Shown here in pieces: positions 16,257 to 25,235 of a stretch of DNA of 64,000 bases; position 1 is the stretch's first letter; the number at the start of each line of letters is the position of its first letter. Made by a program: the position numbers and the translations under genes. The notes below the pieces were generated by a model, which saw nothing but the letters and a program-made list of their open reading frames with translations, searched no databases and was not told the origin of the DNA. The DNA is from Paucibacter sp. PLA-PC-4 (GTDB lineage Bacteria > Pseudomonadota > Gammaproteobacteria > Burkholderiales > Burkholderiaceae_C), in the NCBI RefSeq assembly GCF_026241155.1, contig NZ_JAPFGP010000002.1, positions 1 to 64,000 on the forward strand. The letters are read 5' to 3'.

Positions 16257-19200
16257 ATGCCCGTCGCGCCGCCCTCCGTCCAGACTGCCGAACCCGTCCA
16301 GCGCGTCATCAAGATCCGTCGCGATTACAACGCCTGGGTGGCCAGCGAGACCTTGGAGGACTATGCGCTGCGCTTCACCCCGCACAGCTTCCGGCGCTGG
16401 TCCGGCACCCGGGTAGCGAACACGGCTTTTGGCGCGGCCTCCTTTCTGGTGCTGGAGGCGGTCGGCGCGACCCTGCTGGTGGAGTACGGGTTTGCCAATG
16501 CCTTCTGGGCCATCCTGGCTACCGGGCTGATCATCCTGCTGGCCGGCTGGCCGATCAGCGTCTATGCGGCGCGCTACGGCGTCGACATGGACCTGCTGAC
16601 CCGGGGCGCCGGCTTTGGCTACATCGGCTCGACGCTGACCAGCCTGATTTACGCCAGCTTCACCTTCATTTTCTTCGCGCTGGAGGCGGCCATCATGGCC
16701 TATGCGCTGGAGCTTGCCTTCGACATCCCGCCGGCCTGGGGCTATCTGATCTGCGCATTGGTGGTGCTGCCGCTGGTGACGCACGGCGTGACGGCCATCG
16801 CGCGGCTGCAGGTCTGGACCCAGCCTTTGTGGCTGTTCCTGCTGATCGTCCCCTACGTCTATGTCTTCATGCGCTATCCGGAGTTGCCTAGCCAGCTGCA
16901 AAGCTATGCCGGCGCCAATGGCCAGGGCGGAGAGTTCAGTCTGCCGCTGTTCGGCGCAGCGATGACGGTAGGCATCGCGCTGATCACGCAGATGGGCGAG
17001 CAGGCCGACTATCTGCGCTTCATGCCTGAGCCCGATGCGAATCCGAAGAAGCGCTGGCGCTGGTGGGCGGCGGTCTTTGTCGGCGGGCCGGGCTGGGTGG
17101 TGCTGGGGGTGGCAAAGATGCTGGGCGGCGCGCTCTTGGCCTATCTGGCGATGCGGCTGATGGTGCCGACCGAGCGGGCGGTGGATCCGAACCAGATGTA
17201 TCTGGTCGCCTACGACACGGTGTTCAGCCGACCCGGCCTGGCGGTGGCGGCCACCGCCTTGCTGGTGATCGTCTCGCAGCTGAAGATCAATGTGACGAAT
17301 GCTTATGCCGGCTCGCTTGCCTGGAGCAATTTCTTCGCCCGGCTGACGCACAGCCATCCGGGTCGCGTGGTCTGGGTGGTGTTCAACACGCTGATTGCGC
17401 TGATCTTGATGGAGATGGAGCTGTTCCAGGCGCTGGACCGGGTGCTGGGCCTGTACGCCAATATTGCGATTGCCTGGATCATGACCGTGGTGGCCGATTT
17501 AGTGATCAACAAGCCGTTGGGGCTGTCGCCACCGGGTATCGAGTTCAAGCGCGCCCATCTCTACGACATCAACCCGGTAGGCGTCGGCGCGATGGCGATG
17601 GCCTCGGTGCTCTCCATCGCCGCCCATCTGGGCTTGTTCGGACCCATGGCACAGGCATTTTCGGCGCTGATCGCGCTGGTCACGGCCATGGTCTGCTCGC
17701 CGCTGATCGCCTGGGCCACCGGCGGGCGCTACTACATCGCCCGGCAAAGCCAGGGTAGCTACCAGCGACTGCGGCGCTGCTGCATCTGCGAGCGTGATTA
17801 CGAGGGGCCGGACATGGCGCACTGCCCCGCCTACCAAGGTCCGATCTGCTCGCTCTGCTGCTCGCTGGATGCCCGCTGCGAGGACCTCTGCAAGCCCGAC
17901 GCCAGGCTGGCCGTGCAGGCCCGCGCACTGCTGCAGAAGCTGCTCCCGCGCAAGGTCTGGCCCCTCCTGGACAGCGGGCTGACCCAGTATTTGGGTTTGA
18001 TGGCGCTGGTTCTGCCGGTGCTGCTGCTTCTGTTCGGCCTGCTCTACCAGCATGAGTTGGGCCGGCTGGGCGCGGCGGCCGAGCAGATGGCGCCGCATCT
18101 GCGTGCCTCCTACACCAAGGCGCTGGTCGCGCTGCTGCTGCTGTCGGGCGTGATCGGCTGGTGGCTGGTGCTGACGCACAAGAGCCGCCAGGTCGCGCAG
18201 GAGGAGTCGCGCCGCCAGAGCCAGGCGCTGCACGCCGAAATCGAGTCGCACCGCCAGACCGATGCCCAGCTGCAGCAGGCCAAGGTGCAGGCCGACGCCG
18301 CCAACGAGGCCAAGACCCGCTACATCACCAATATCAGCCACGAGTTGCGCACGCCGCTGAATTCCATCCTGGGCTATGCGCAGATCCTCGACGAGGACGA
18401 GCGCATGCCGGCGCACCGCAAGCAGGCGATCACGGTGATACGGCGCGGCGGCGAGCACCTGCTGTCGCTGATCGAGGGCAGCCTGGACCTGGCCCGCATC
18501 GAGGCCGGCCGCTTCAAGCTGGAGCCGGGGCCTTGGGCTTTCGGGCAGGCCATCAAGGATCTGGTCCATCTGCTATCGCTGCAGGCTGCCGCCAAGGGCC
18601 TCGACTTTGTCTACACCCCGCCCCACAGCCTGCCGGACTGGGTGCGTGCCGACGGCAAGCGGGTTCAGCAGATCTTGATCAATATTCTCGGAAATGCGAT
18701 CAAGTTCACGCCGGACGGACGGGTGACCCTGCGTCTGCACTACGCCCGCGAGATGGCGCGCTTCGAGATCGAGGACAGCGGCCCTGGCATGAGCGCCGAA
18801 GAGCTCGACCGGGTGTTCGAGCCCTTCGAGCGTGGTGCGGCCGCCGTGGGCTCCGGGTCCGGCACCGGCCTGGGGCTGACTATCGCAAAGATGCTGACCG
18901 ATCTGATGGGCGGCGAGCTGAAGGTGGCAAGCAAGCCGGGCCGGGGCACGCGCTTCGAGCTGCGCCTGTTCCTGCCCAGCTTGCATGCCGGCGCGATGGC
19001 CGCGCAGGCCCGGCGCGCGGCGCGCATCGGTTTCGAGGGGCCGGCGCGGCGCCTACTAGTGGTCGACAACGAGGAGGCTGACCGCAATCTCCTGCGTGCC
19101 ATCCTGGAGCCGCTGGGCTTCGAGCTTCGGCTGGCGGCCAGCGGCATCGAGGCGATGGCGCTGATCCCCGGCTGGCAGCCCGAGGCCCTGCTGCTGGACC

Positions 19201-19673
19201 TGGCGATGCCGGGCCTGGACGGCTGGCAGACCCTGGCCGAGATCCGCGTGCGCGGCTTGAGCGAGGCACCGGCCGTCATCATCTCGGCCAATGCCTTTGA
19301 TCGCGGCCTGGACAACGGCCTGGGCGTCAGCGAGCAGGATTTCATCGTCAAGCCGGTGCGGGTGGATGATCTGCTGGATTGGCTGGGCCGGCGTCTGAAT
19401 CTGGACTGGCGGCTGCGCGATCCCGCCCAGCCGGCTGCAGCCTATCCGAAGGCGCCGCTGAAGCTGCCCTCGCGCGAGGCCTTGCAGCGCCTGCAGCAGC
19501 AGCTCAGCCAAGGCCATGTCAAGGGCATCCATCAGCAACTGGACCAGATCGCCGGCGAGGATCAGTCCTGCGTCGACTTCGTGACCCAGCTGCGCGCGAT
19601 GGCGCGGCAGTTCGAGCTGCAGGCTATGAGCCGGCTGGTGGCACGCGCCTTGCAGGCTGAGGATCCAGCATGA
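16257..19673 (+). CDS. NCS1-type permease fused to hybrid histidine kinase
   Basis: This 1138-aa protein joins a transporter and a sensor. Residues 1 to about 490 resemble NCS1 purine/cytosine/allantoin permeases ([52 protein letters not shown]), with about twelve helices. Next comes a Cys-rich block at about 507-545 ([27 protein letters not shown]) that could bind zinc or a cluster. Two more membrane helices lie near 577-600 and 622-642. Then follow a HisKA domain ([15 protein letters not shown], His near 695), a HATPase ([22 protein letters not shown]) and a REC domain (LLVVDNEE, Asp near 981 in LLLDLAMPG). It likely couples uptake or binding of a nitrogen compound to signalling. It starts after AAGGGAG and overlaps the regulator gene (ATGA). 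Confidence 0.93.
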   Translation: MPVAPPSVQTAEPVQRVIKIRRDYNAWVASETLEDYALRFTPHSFRRWSGTRVANTAFGAASFLVLEAVGATLLVEYGFANAFWAILATGLIILLAGWPISVYAARYGVDMDLLTRGAGFGYIGSTLTSLIYASFTFIFFALEAAIMAYALELAFDIPPAWGYLICALVVLPLVTHGVTAIARLQVWTQPLWLFLLIVPYVYVFMRYPELPSQLQSYAGANGQGGEFSLPLFGAAMTVGIALITQMGEQADYLRFMPEPDANPKKRWRWWAAVFVGGPGWVVLGVAKMLGGALLAYLAMRLMVPTERAVDPNQMYLVAYDTVFSRPGLAVAATALLVIVSQLKINVTNAYAGSLAWSNFFARLTHSHPGRVVWVVFNTLIALILMEMELFQALDRVLGLYANIAIAWIMTVVADLVINKPLGLSPPGIEFKRAHLYDINPVGVGAMAMASVLSIAAHLGLFGPMAQAFSALIALVTAMVCSPLIAWATGGRYYIARQSQGSYQRLRRCCICERDYEGPDMAHCPAYQGPICSLCCSLDARCEDLCKPDARLAVQARALLQKLLPRKVWPLLDSGLTQYLGLMALVLPVLLLLFGLLYQHELGRLGAAAEQMAPHLRASYTKALVALLLLSGVIGWWLVLTHKSRQVAQEESRRQSQALHAEIESHRQTDAQLQQAKVQADAANEAKTRYITNISHELRTPLNSILGYAQILDEDERMPAHRKQAITVIRRGGEHLLSLIEGSLDLARIEAGRFKLEPGPWAFGQAIKDLVHLLSLQAAAKGLDFVYTPPHSLPDWVRADGKRVQQILINILGNAIKFTPDGRVTLRLHYAREMARFEIEDSGPGMSAEELDRVFEPFERGAAAVGSGSGTGLGLTIAKMLTDLMGGELKVASKPGRGTRFELRLFLPSLHAGAMAAQARRAARIGFEGPARRLLVVDNEEADRNLLRAILEPLGFELRLAASGIEAMALIPGWQPEALLLDLAMPGLDGWQTLAEIRVRGLSEAPAVIISANAFDRGLDNGLGVSEQDFIVKPVRVDDLLDWLGRRLNLDWRLRDPAQPAAAYPKAPLKLPSREALQRLQQQLSQGHVKGIHQQLDQIAGEDQSCVDFVTQLRAMARQFELQAMSRLVARALQAEDPA

Positions 19674-20746
19674 ACGCCCCGACCATTCCCCCCGCGCCTC
19701 ATCTTCACCACGAAGAGATCGACGCTGCGCTGCCCAGTGGCCCCCAGGTGGCCAGCCACGCCGAGCGCGTGCTGATCGTCGACGACGTGCCCGACAACCT
19801 GGCCCTGCTGCATGACGCGCTGGACGAGTCCGGCTACACGGTGCTGGTCGCCTTCAGCGGTGAGGCGGCGCTGGAGAGCGCGGCCATGCTGCCGCCCGAT
19901 GTGGTCGTGCTCGACGCGATGATGCCGGGCCTGGACGGCTTTGAGGTGGCGCGCCGGCTCAAGGCCGACCCGGCCACGGCCAGCGCCCCCATCATCTTCA
20001 TGACAGGGCTGTCGGACACCGAGCATGTCGAGGCCGCCTTTGCGGCCGGCGGCGTCGACTATGTGACCAAGCCGATCCGCCCGCGCGAGGTGCTGGCCCG
20101 CATTGCCGCCCATCTGCGCAGCGCCCGCGCGCAGCGCCAGGCCCGCAATGCGCTGGACGCCTTCGGCCACGCCAGCATGGCGGTGCACGAGGCCGATGGC
20201 CGCTGCGTCTGGCAGACCGCGCTGGCGCGCTCGCTGATGGCCGACTATTTCACCGGCGGCCATTTCGAGCGCGGCCGGCTGCCGCCCGAAGTGCTGGTTT
20301 GGCTGCACCGCGAATCGCTGCGCCGGCGCGCCGGCGCCGAGCCCTCGGTGCTGACCGTGCTGCCGCAGCCGCGTGCCGATGCCCCGCCCGTCAGCGGCGC
20401 GGCCTTGGCCACGCGCGGCGCCAAGCGCCTGTCCTTCACCTTGCACGCGGTCGACCCCGATGCGCTGGGCGAGGGCCAGTGGTTGATCGTGATGCGCGAG
20501 GCCGACGACGCGGCCCTGATGGACGGCCTGATCCACGGCTTCAGGCTGACCGCCCGCGAGGCCGAGGTGCTGTACTGGGTGGTCAAGGGCAAGACCAACC
20601 AGGACATCGGCGACATCCTCGGCTCCAGCCCGCGCACGGTGCAGAAGCACCTGGAGCATGTTTTCGAGAAGCTTGGCGTCGAAACCCGCACCGCGGCAGC
20701 GGCGATGGCGATGGGGCGGGTCAGGGGGCTGGAAGCGGGGCGCTGA
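19670..20746 (+). CDS. Response regulator, REC-PAS-like-LuxR HTH
   Basis: This 358-aa regulator has an N-terminal receiver ([18 protein letters not shown], phospho-acceptor Asp82 in VVVLDAMMPGLDGFE, KPIRPREVLARI). A middle region of about 110 residues starts DAFGHASMAVHEADGRCVWQ, which looks like a PAS fold. The C-terminal LuxR-type helix-turn-helix is FRLTAREAEVLYWVVKGKTN then SSPRTVQKHLEHVFEKLGV. Its ATG overlaps the stop of the transporter-kinase gene, so it is almost certainly the partner. Likely targets are ureA and the kinase operon itself, perhaps also urtA; this is inference from position. Confidence 0.93.
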   Translation: MNAPTIPPAPHLHHEEIDAALPSGPQVASHAERVLIVDDVPDNLALLHDALDESGYTVLVAFSGEAALESAAMLPPDVVVLDAMMPGLDGFEVARRLKADPATASAPIIFMTGLSDTEHVEAAFAAGGVDYVTKPIRPREVLARIAAHLRSARAQRQARNALDAFGHASMAVHEADGRCVWQTALARSLMADYFTGGHFERGRLPPEVLVWLHRESLRRRAGAEPSVLTVLPQPRADAPPVSGAALATRGAKRLSFTLHAVDPDALGEGQWLIVMREADDAALMDGLIHGFRLTAREAEVLYWVVKGKTNQDIGDILGSSPRTVQKHLEHVFEKLGVETRTAAAAMAMGRVRGLEAGR

Positions 20747-20755
20747 GGGCAGTCC

Positions 20756-21124
20756 TCAATCGGCGTCGCTGGTCATGAAAAACACCAACCGGTTGCCGAA
20801 GGGGTCGATCACCGTCATCTCGCGCGCCCAGGGCTGGGTCTCGATGCCGGGTCGCATATAGGCATAGCCGCTGGTGATCAACTGCTGTTGATAGGCATCG
20901 AGTTCATCGGTCGGGATGCGCAGCTTGGCGCCGGGGCTGCAGTCGCCATGGTGCTCGGATAGATGCAGCAGGCAGTCGCCTTTGGAGAGCTGCAGGTACA
21001 GCGGTAGGCCGTCGGCGAAGCGATGCTCCCAATCGATCGTGAAGCCGAGGAAATCAACGTAGAAGGCGCGGGCCTTGCTCTCGTCGAAGATGCGCAGGAT
21101 CGGTGTGGCCTTGCCAAAGCTCAT
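20756..21124 (-). CDS. VOC family (glyoxalase/bleomycin-resistance-like) protein
   Basis: This 122-aa protein has the two beta-alpha-beta-beta-beta halves of the vicinal oxygen chelate fold: ATPILRIFDESKARAFYVDFLGF in the first, PWAREMTVIDPFGNRLVFF in the second. The sequence is closest in style to bleomycin-resistance proteins that bind a ligand rather than to glyoxalase I. Substrate is unknown. It ends 9 nt from the end of the response regulator gene, convergent. Confidence 0.85.
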   Translation of the reverse strand: MSFGKATPILRIFDESKARAFYVDFLGFTIDWEHRFADGLPLYLQLSKGDCLLHLSEHHGDCSPGAKLRIPTDELDAYQQQLITSGYAYMRPGIETQPWAREMTVIDPFGNRLVFFMTSDAD

Positions 21125-21148
21125 GACCTTTGCCCCTTTGCATTTGGT

Positions 21149-22825
21149 TCAGTCGGCCCCGCCCAGCAGGCTGCGGCCCAGCGCCTCGGCCACCTCGATG
21201 CCGTCGACGCCGGCCGACATGATGCCACCGGCATAGCCCGCGCCTTCGCCAGCCGGATACAGGCCCTTGACGTTGAGGCTCTGGTAGTCGCGGCCGCGGG
21301 TGATGCGCAGCGGCGAGGAGGTCCGGGTCTCGACCCCGGTCAGCACCGCATCGGCCATGCTGAAGCCCTTGATCTGGCGCTCGAAGGCGGGCAGGGCCTC
21401 GCGGATCGCGTCCAGGCAGTAGCCGGGCAAGCTGCCGAAGTTCTTCTGCTGCAGATCGGTCAGCGTGACGCCGGGCTTGTACGAGGGTTCGACGCTGCCC
21501 AGCGTCTTGCTGCGCTGACGCTTGATGAAGTCGCCCACCAGGGCACCCGGGGCCTTGTAGCCGCCTTCGCCGAGTTCGTAGGCTCGGCTCTCCCAGATGC
21601 GCTGGAAGGCCATGCCGTCCAGCGGGCTAACCGGGCCTTCGCTCAACCCGTCCTGGCGATAGTCCTGTGGCGAGATGCCGACGACGATGCCGGCATTGGC
21701 ATTGCGTTCGTTGCGCGAGTACTGGCTCATGCCGTTTGTGACGACACGGCTAGGCTCGCTGGTCGCCGCGACCACGGTGCCGCCGGGGCACATGCAGAAG
21801 CTGTAGACCGAGCGACCGTTCTTGGCGTGGTGCACCAGCTTGTAGTCAGCCGCGCCGAGGATCTCGTTGCCGGCGTTCGGGCCGAAGCGGGCCGCGTCGA
21901 TCAGGCTTTGCGGATGCTCGATGCGATAGCCGATCGAGAAGGGCTTGGCTTCCATGAAGACCCCGCGCTGGTGCAGCATCGTGAAGCTGTCGCGCGCGCT
22001 GTGGCCCAGGGCCAGCACCACATGGTCGGTGGCGATCTGCTCGCCCGATTCCAAGGTCAGGCCCCGGATGTGTTTGCCATCGGGGCCGCCCTCGATCAGC
22101 ACGTCCGTGACCTTCTGCTCGAAGCGGATCTCGCCACCCAGCGCCTCGATCTCGGCGCGCATCTTGATCACCATCGAGACCAGGCGGAAGGTGCCGATAT
22201 GCGGTTTGCTCACATACAGGATCTCTTCGGGCGCGCCGGCCTTGACGAACTCGGTCAGCACTTTGCGGGTCAGAAAGCGCGGGTCGGAGATCTGGCTCCA
22301 CAGCTTGCCGTCCGAGAAGGTGCCGGCACCGCCCTCGCCAAACTGCACATTGGACTCCGGATGGAGCTGGCTTTCGCGCCACAGACCCCAGGTGTCCTTG
22401 GTCCGTTCACGTACCGACTTACCTCGCTCTAGCACGATGGGCCGCAGGCCCATCTGGGCCAGGATCAGCGCCGCGAAGATGCCGCAGGGCCCGAAGCCGA
22501 TCACTACCGGCCGCCTGCGCTCGGCGGTGAAGAAGTCCACCGGCGCCTGGCCGACGAAGTGGTAGCCGGTGTCCGGTGTTGGCCTGATGTGGGCGTCGCC
22601 GGCGAAGCGGGCCATCACGGCAGCCTCGCAGGCCTCGTCTGCGAGTTCGCAGTCCACCGTGTAAATCAGCACGATGGCCGTCTTCTTGCGCGCGTCGTAG
22701 CTGCGCTTGAAGACCGTGAAATTGAGCAGTTCGGCATCAGTCACACCCAGCCGTGCAGCAATGGCGGGGCGCAAGGCGTCCTCGGCGTGATTGAGCGGCA
22801 GGCGGAGTTCGGTGATGCGGAGCAT
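21149..22825 (-). CDS. FAD-dependent dehydrogenase (COG2509 type)
   Basis: This 558-aa protein belongs to the uncharacterised FAD-utilising dehydrogenases. The N-terminal ~90 residues (LRITELRLPLNHAEDALRPA, NFTVFKRSYDARKK) are typical of this family and precede the FAD-binding motif VVIGFGPCGIFAALILAQMG. GEGGAGTFSDGKLWSQ, HVVLALGHSARDSF and the C-terminal LYPAGEGAGYAGGIMSAGVDG follow. The reaction is not known. It is 24 nt upstream, on the same strand, of the VOC gene, so they may be cotranscribed. A strong terminator separates it from the small gene upstream. Confidence 0.9.
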   Translation of the reverse strand: MLRITELRLPLNHAEDALRPAIAARLGVTDAELLNFTVFKRSYDARKKTAIVLIYTVDCELADEACEAAVMARFAGDAHIRPTPDTGYHFVGQAPVDFFTAERRRPVVIGFGPCGIFAALILAQMGLRPIVLERGKSVRERTKDTWGLWRESQLHPESNVQFGEGGAGTFSDGKLWSQISDPRFLTRKVLTEFVKAGAPEEILYVSKPHIGTFRLVSMVIKMRAEIEALGGEIRFEQKVTDVLIEGGPDGKHIRGLTLESGEQIATDHVVLALGHSARDSFTMLHQRGVFMEAKPFSIGYRIEHPQSLIDAARFGPNAGNEILGAADYKLVHHAKNGRSVYSFCMCPGGTVVAATSEPSRVVTNGMSQYSRNERNANAGIVVGISPQDYRQDGLSEGPVSPLDGMAFQRIWESRAYELGEGGYKAPGALVGDFIKRQRSKTLGSVEPSYKPGVTLTDLQQKNFGSLPGYCLDAIREALPAFERQIKGFSMADAVLTGVETRTSSPLRITRGRDYQSLNVKGLYPAGEGAGYAGGIMSAGVDGIEVAEALGRSLLGGAD

Positions 22826-22853
22826 GGTGATGGCTCAAATCGAACGGTTTTAC

Positions 22854-22890
22854 AAAAAAGTACAGGCCCTGCCGGAAGGCGCGGGCCTGT
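22854..22890 (-). terminator. Rho-independent terminator
   Basis: On the minus strand a perfect 8-bp stem, ACAGGCCC with GGGCCTGT, with a 13-nt loop is followed by AC and six T. It lies 33 nt downstream of the small basic protein gene and 28 nt upstream of the FAD dehydrogenase, so it ends the small gene's transcript. Confidence 0.88.
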
Positions 22891-22923
22891 CAGATTCGAA
22901 GCAGGCCCGGACGGGCCTCGACT

Positions 22924-23082
22924 TCAACCCGAGTGCGGACGCTTGCCCGGGTTCTTCTTGCTGCGGGTGTGCGAACCGCGCTCCAGGCTGGATTTTTGGC
23001 CACGGCCGTGGGTGAAAGCGGTCAGGCCGGCAGGACGCGGGGTGGCGCGACGATCGGCTTCGGTTTTGATCTTGTTGCCCAT
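22924..23082 (-). CDS. Small basic protein, 52 aa, function unknown
   Basis: This short frame starts at ATG with GGAG 6 nt upstream and encodes 52 residues beginning MGNKIKTEADRRATPRPAGL and ending KKNPGKRPHSG. It is rich in Lys, Arg and Gly with no hydrophobic segment, so it is probably an RNA- or DNA-associated protein. I do not recognise a named family. Good ribosome binding site, strong codon character and a perfect terminator just downstream argue that it is a real, monocistronic gene. Confidence 0.72.
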   Translation of the reverse strand: MGNKIKTEADRRATPRPAGLTAFTHGRGQKSSLERGSHTRSKKNPGKRPHSG

Positions 23083-23217
23083 GATGGCTCCGTTGGAAAA
23101 ATGACTGGCGGGGGCCGAAAGGGCGCGCCAAGACGAATCAAGCCCGACATTTTAACCGAAGGCCGCAGGTCGCCCGGGCGACAGCCCGAATCCGGGCTCT
23201 GGCCGATGATGCGGCGC

Positions 23218-23886
23218 ATGGGAACGCTTTATCTCGTGCGCCATGGCCAGGCCAGTTTCGGCGCTGCCGACTATGACCAGCTGAGCGAGCTGGGCACACG
23301 CCAGTGCCGGCTGCTGGGTGATTACTGGCGTGCGCGCGGCCAGCGCTTCGACGCGGTGCTGACCGGCTCGCTGAAGCGTCATGCGCAGTCCTTCGCGGCG
23401 ATTGCCGAGGGTCTGGGTGCTGCGCCCGAGCCTGTGGTTTGGCCGGGGCTGAACGAATACGACAGTGAGGCGGTCATCCATGCGATCCATCCCGAGCCAC
23501 TGGCCAAGCCGGTGGATGCCGAGATGGTGCGCCACCATTTCCGGCTGTTGCGCGCGGGTCTGCTGGCCTGGATGCGCGGTGAGACGCGGCCGGCGGGCAT
23601 GCACAGCTATGCGGAGTTCGCGGCTGGCGTGGCTGGTGCGCTTGAGCATGTGCGGCAGCACTGCAAGGGCGAGGTGTTGATCGTCTCCAGCGGTGGGCCG
23701 ATCGCGACGGCGGTGGGCCAGGTGCTGGGCACCAGCGCCGAGATGAGCATCGAGCTGAACCTGCGCATCCGCAACAGCGCGGTGAGCGAATTCAGCTTCA
23801 ACCCCAAGCGCCACCTGCTGCAGAGCTTCAATCATGTGCCGCATCTGGACTCGCTGGAGTACCGCGAGATGGCGACTTACGCCTAG
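23218..23886 (+). CDS. Histidine phosphatase family protein
   Basis: This 222-aa protein has the phosphoglycerate-mutase-like signature TLYLVRHGQASFG, with the catalytic His in RHG, then LSELGTRQCRLLGDYW and VLTGSLKRHAQS. The second catalytic region is GEVLIVSSGGPIATAVG, where many relatives have a His. The substrate is unknown. An alternative ATG lies 12 nt upstream. Its TAG stop overlaps the stop of the convergent SUMF1-like gene. Confidence 0.88.
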   Translation: MGTLYLVRHGQASFGAADYDQLSELGTRQCRLLGDYWRARGQRFDAVLTGSLKRHAQSFAAIAEGLGAAPEPVVWPGLNEYDSEAVIHAIHPEPLAKPVDAEMVRHHFRLLRAGLLAWMRGETRPAGMHSYAEFAAGVAGALEHVRQHCKGEVLIVSSGGPIATAVGQVLGTSAEMSIELNLRIRNSAVSEFSFNPKRHLLQSFNHVPHLDSLEYREMATYA

Positions 23887-24866
23887 TCCTCTCTGACGAG
23901 GCGGATGCCGACCAGGGTGTAGCGGGTGTCGGGCGCGTTCCAGTTGCGATAGGACGAGCGGGCATAAAAGGCCCAGGTATGCCAGGAGCCGCCGCGCCGC
24001 ACCTTGACGCCGCCGTCGGCCGGTTTCTCCGGGCCTTGAGGGTCCACCAGCGGCGACCGGGCGTAATAGTCGTCCTCATACCAGTCCGCCACCCATTCCC
24101 AGACATTGCCGTGCATGTCATGAAGCCCCCAGGCGTTTGGCGCGAAGCTGCCGACCGGAGCGGTGAAGGTAAAACCGTCGCTTCCTTTGAGGGCCATGTC
24201 TTGCCAGCGCTGCCACAGCCGGGCGCTGTCGGCGTCGAATGTGTTGGCGGCCTTCAAGAGGCTTTGCGGATCGTCGCCCGATGAGTAGCGCGTGCGGGTG
24301 CCGGCCCTACAGGCGTACTCCCATTCGGCCTCAGTGGGCAGGCGGTAGCGTCGGCCCTCAGTCTTCGTCAGCCAGGCCGCCAGCGCCTGTGCGTCGTTCC
24401 AGGTGACGTTGGTGACCGGGTGGTCGTCGCCCTGGGCGAAACCTGGATGACGCCACGAGTAGCGCGCATCGCGGCCCTCGAAGGCGTCGCCGCGCTGGGT
24501 GGTGGCCGGGTCGTAGTCAGCACGCCAGCCATAGCCGCCGGTACCGTCGGCCTCGGACTCGGGGCGGTAGCCCGAGGCTTCGATGAAACGGCGGAACTGT
24601 CCGACAGTCAGCTCATGCTGGCCCATCCAGAAGGGTTTGCTGATGCGCACCAGGTGGACCGGACCCTCGTCCTGCAGCAGTTCGAAGCGCTCGCGCGGCA
24701 GGGCGGGGTAGGCCTGAGCCTGCGCCGCTTGGCTTTCCGCGCTACCCATCAGGAACTCGCCTGCGGGCAAGCGGACAAAGCTCATGCCCAGGCTGTTGCG
24801 TTCGGCGACCTGGGCTTGGATGAGGCCGCTGAGTAGCAGCAGGATGAGGGGCGATTTTTCTCTCAT
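23883..24866 (-). CDS. Exported SUMF1-like (formylglycine-generating-enzyme-fold) protein
   Basis: This 327-aa protein starts with a signal peptide (SPLILLLLSGLIQAQVAE) and continues with the FGE-sulfatase fold: FVRLPAGEFLMGSAESQ, ISKPFWMGQHELTVGQFRRF, HPVTNVTWNDAQALAAWLTK, YRLPTEAEWEYACRAGT and MHGNVWEWVADWYE. True formylglycine-generating enzymes have cysteines after the GGSW motif; here the sequence is GGSWHTWAFYARSSYRN, with none. It is therefore probably not an active sulfatase modifier but a member of the wider carbohydrate- or ligand-binding relatives. The frame is open far upstream, but the ATG with the signal peptide is the sensible start. Confidence 0.87.
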   Translation of the reverse strand: MREKSPLILLLLSGLIQAQVAERNSLGMSFVRLPAGEFLMGSAESQAAQAQAYPALPRERFELLQDEGPVHLVRISKPFWMGQHELTVGQFRRFIEASGYRPESEADGTGGYGWRADYDPATTQRGDAFEGRDARYSWRHPGFAQGDDHPVTNVTWNDAQALAAWLTKTEGRRYRLPTEAEWEYACRAGTRTRYSSGDDPQSLLKAANTFDADSARLWQRWQDMALKGSDGFTFTAPVGSFAPNAWGLHDMHGNVWEWVADWYEDDYYARSPLVDPQGPEKPADGGVKVRRGGSWHTWAFYARSSYRNWNAPDTRYTLVGIRLVRED

Positions 24867-25235
24867 GCGGCGATGCTGGCGTCGCGCGGGGCGCTGGTCA
24901 ACCGGCACCGTTGCCGGGGCGTTCTGGGAGCTGTTGCCTCGCCGCAACTCGGTAGCTGTCGCCGCGTCCCTCTTGTGGGGGATAAGTCCGGGTTTGTCCG
25001 GCAAGGCACCCAGTGTCATAGGTAATGGCGTGCTAGCCTCGGGGCCGCTGCATTCCTGCGCCTTGCGCGGGCAGCGCACAGTCGGGCGGTGTCCACCGCT
25101 CATCGCAACCGAGGCTTTGGAGGCTTGCCGCTCGGGCTCATGTCGCTGAGGACTTGTGTTGCATCCTGCCAAGGGGCGTCTCAGGTGTTCAGTGCTGGGT
25201 CGGCGACCCTTCGAGGCGAGGTCCGGGAGAAAGTC
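24867..25235. other. Divergent intergenic region, no gene seen
   Basis: This 369-bp gap separates the SUMF1-like gene (minus) from the lipoprotein operon (plus) and must hold both promoters. No coding frame with family likeness was found. No convincing -35/-10 pair, clear inverted repeat or terminator could be picked out by eye. The only clear signal is GGGAGA just before the TTG start of the lipoprotein gene. Confidence 0.5.
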
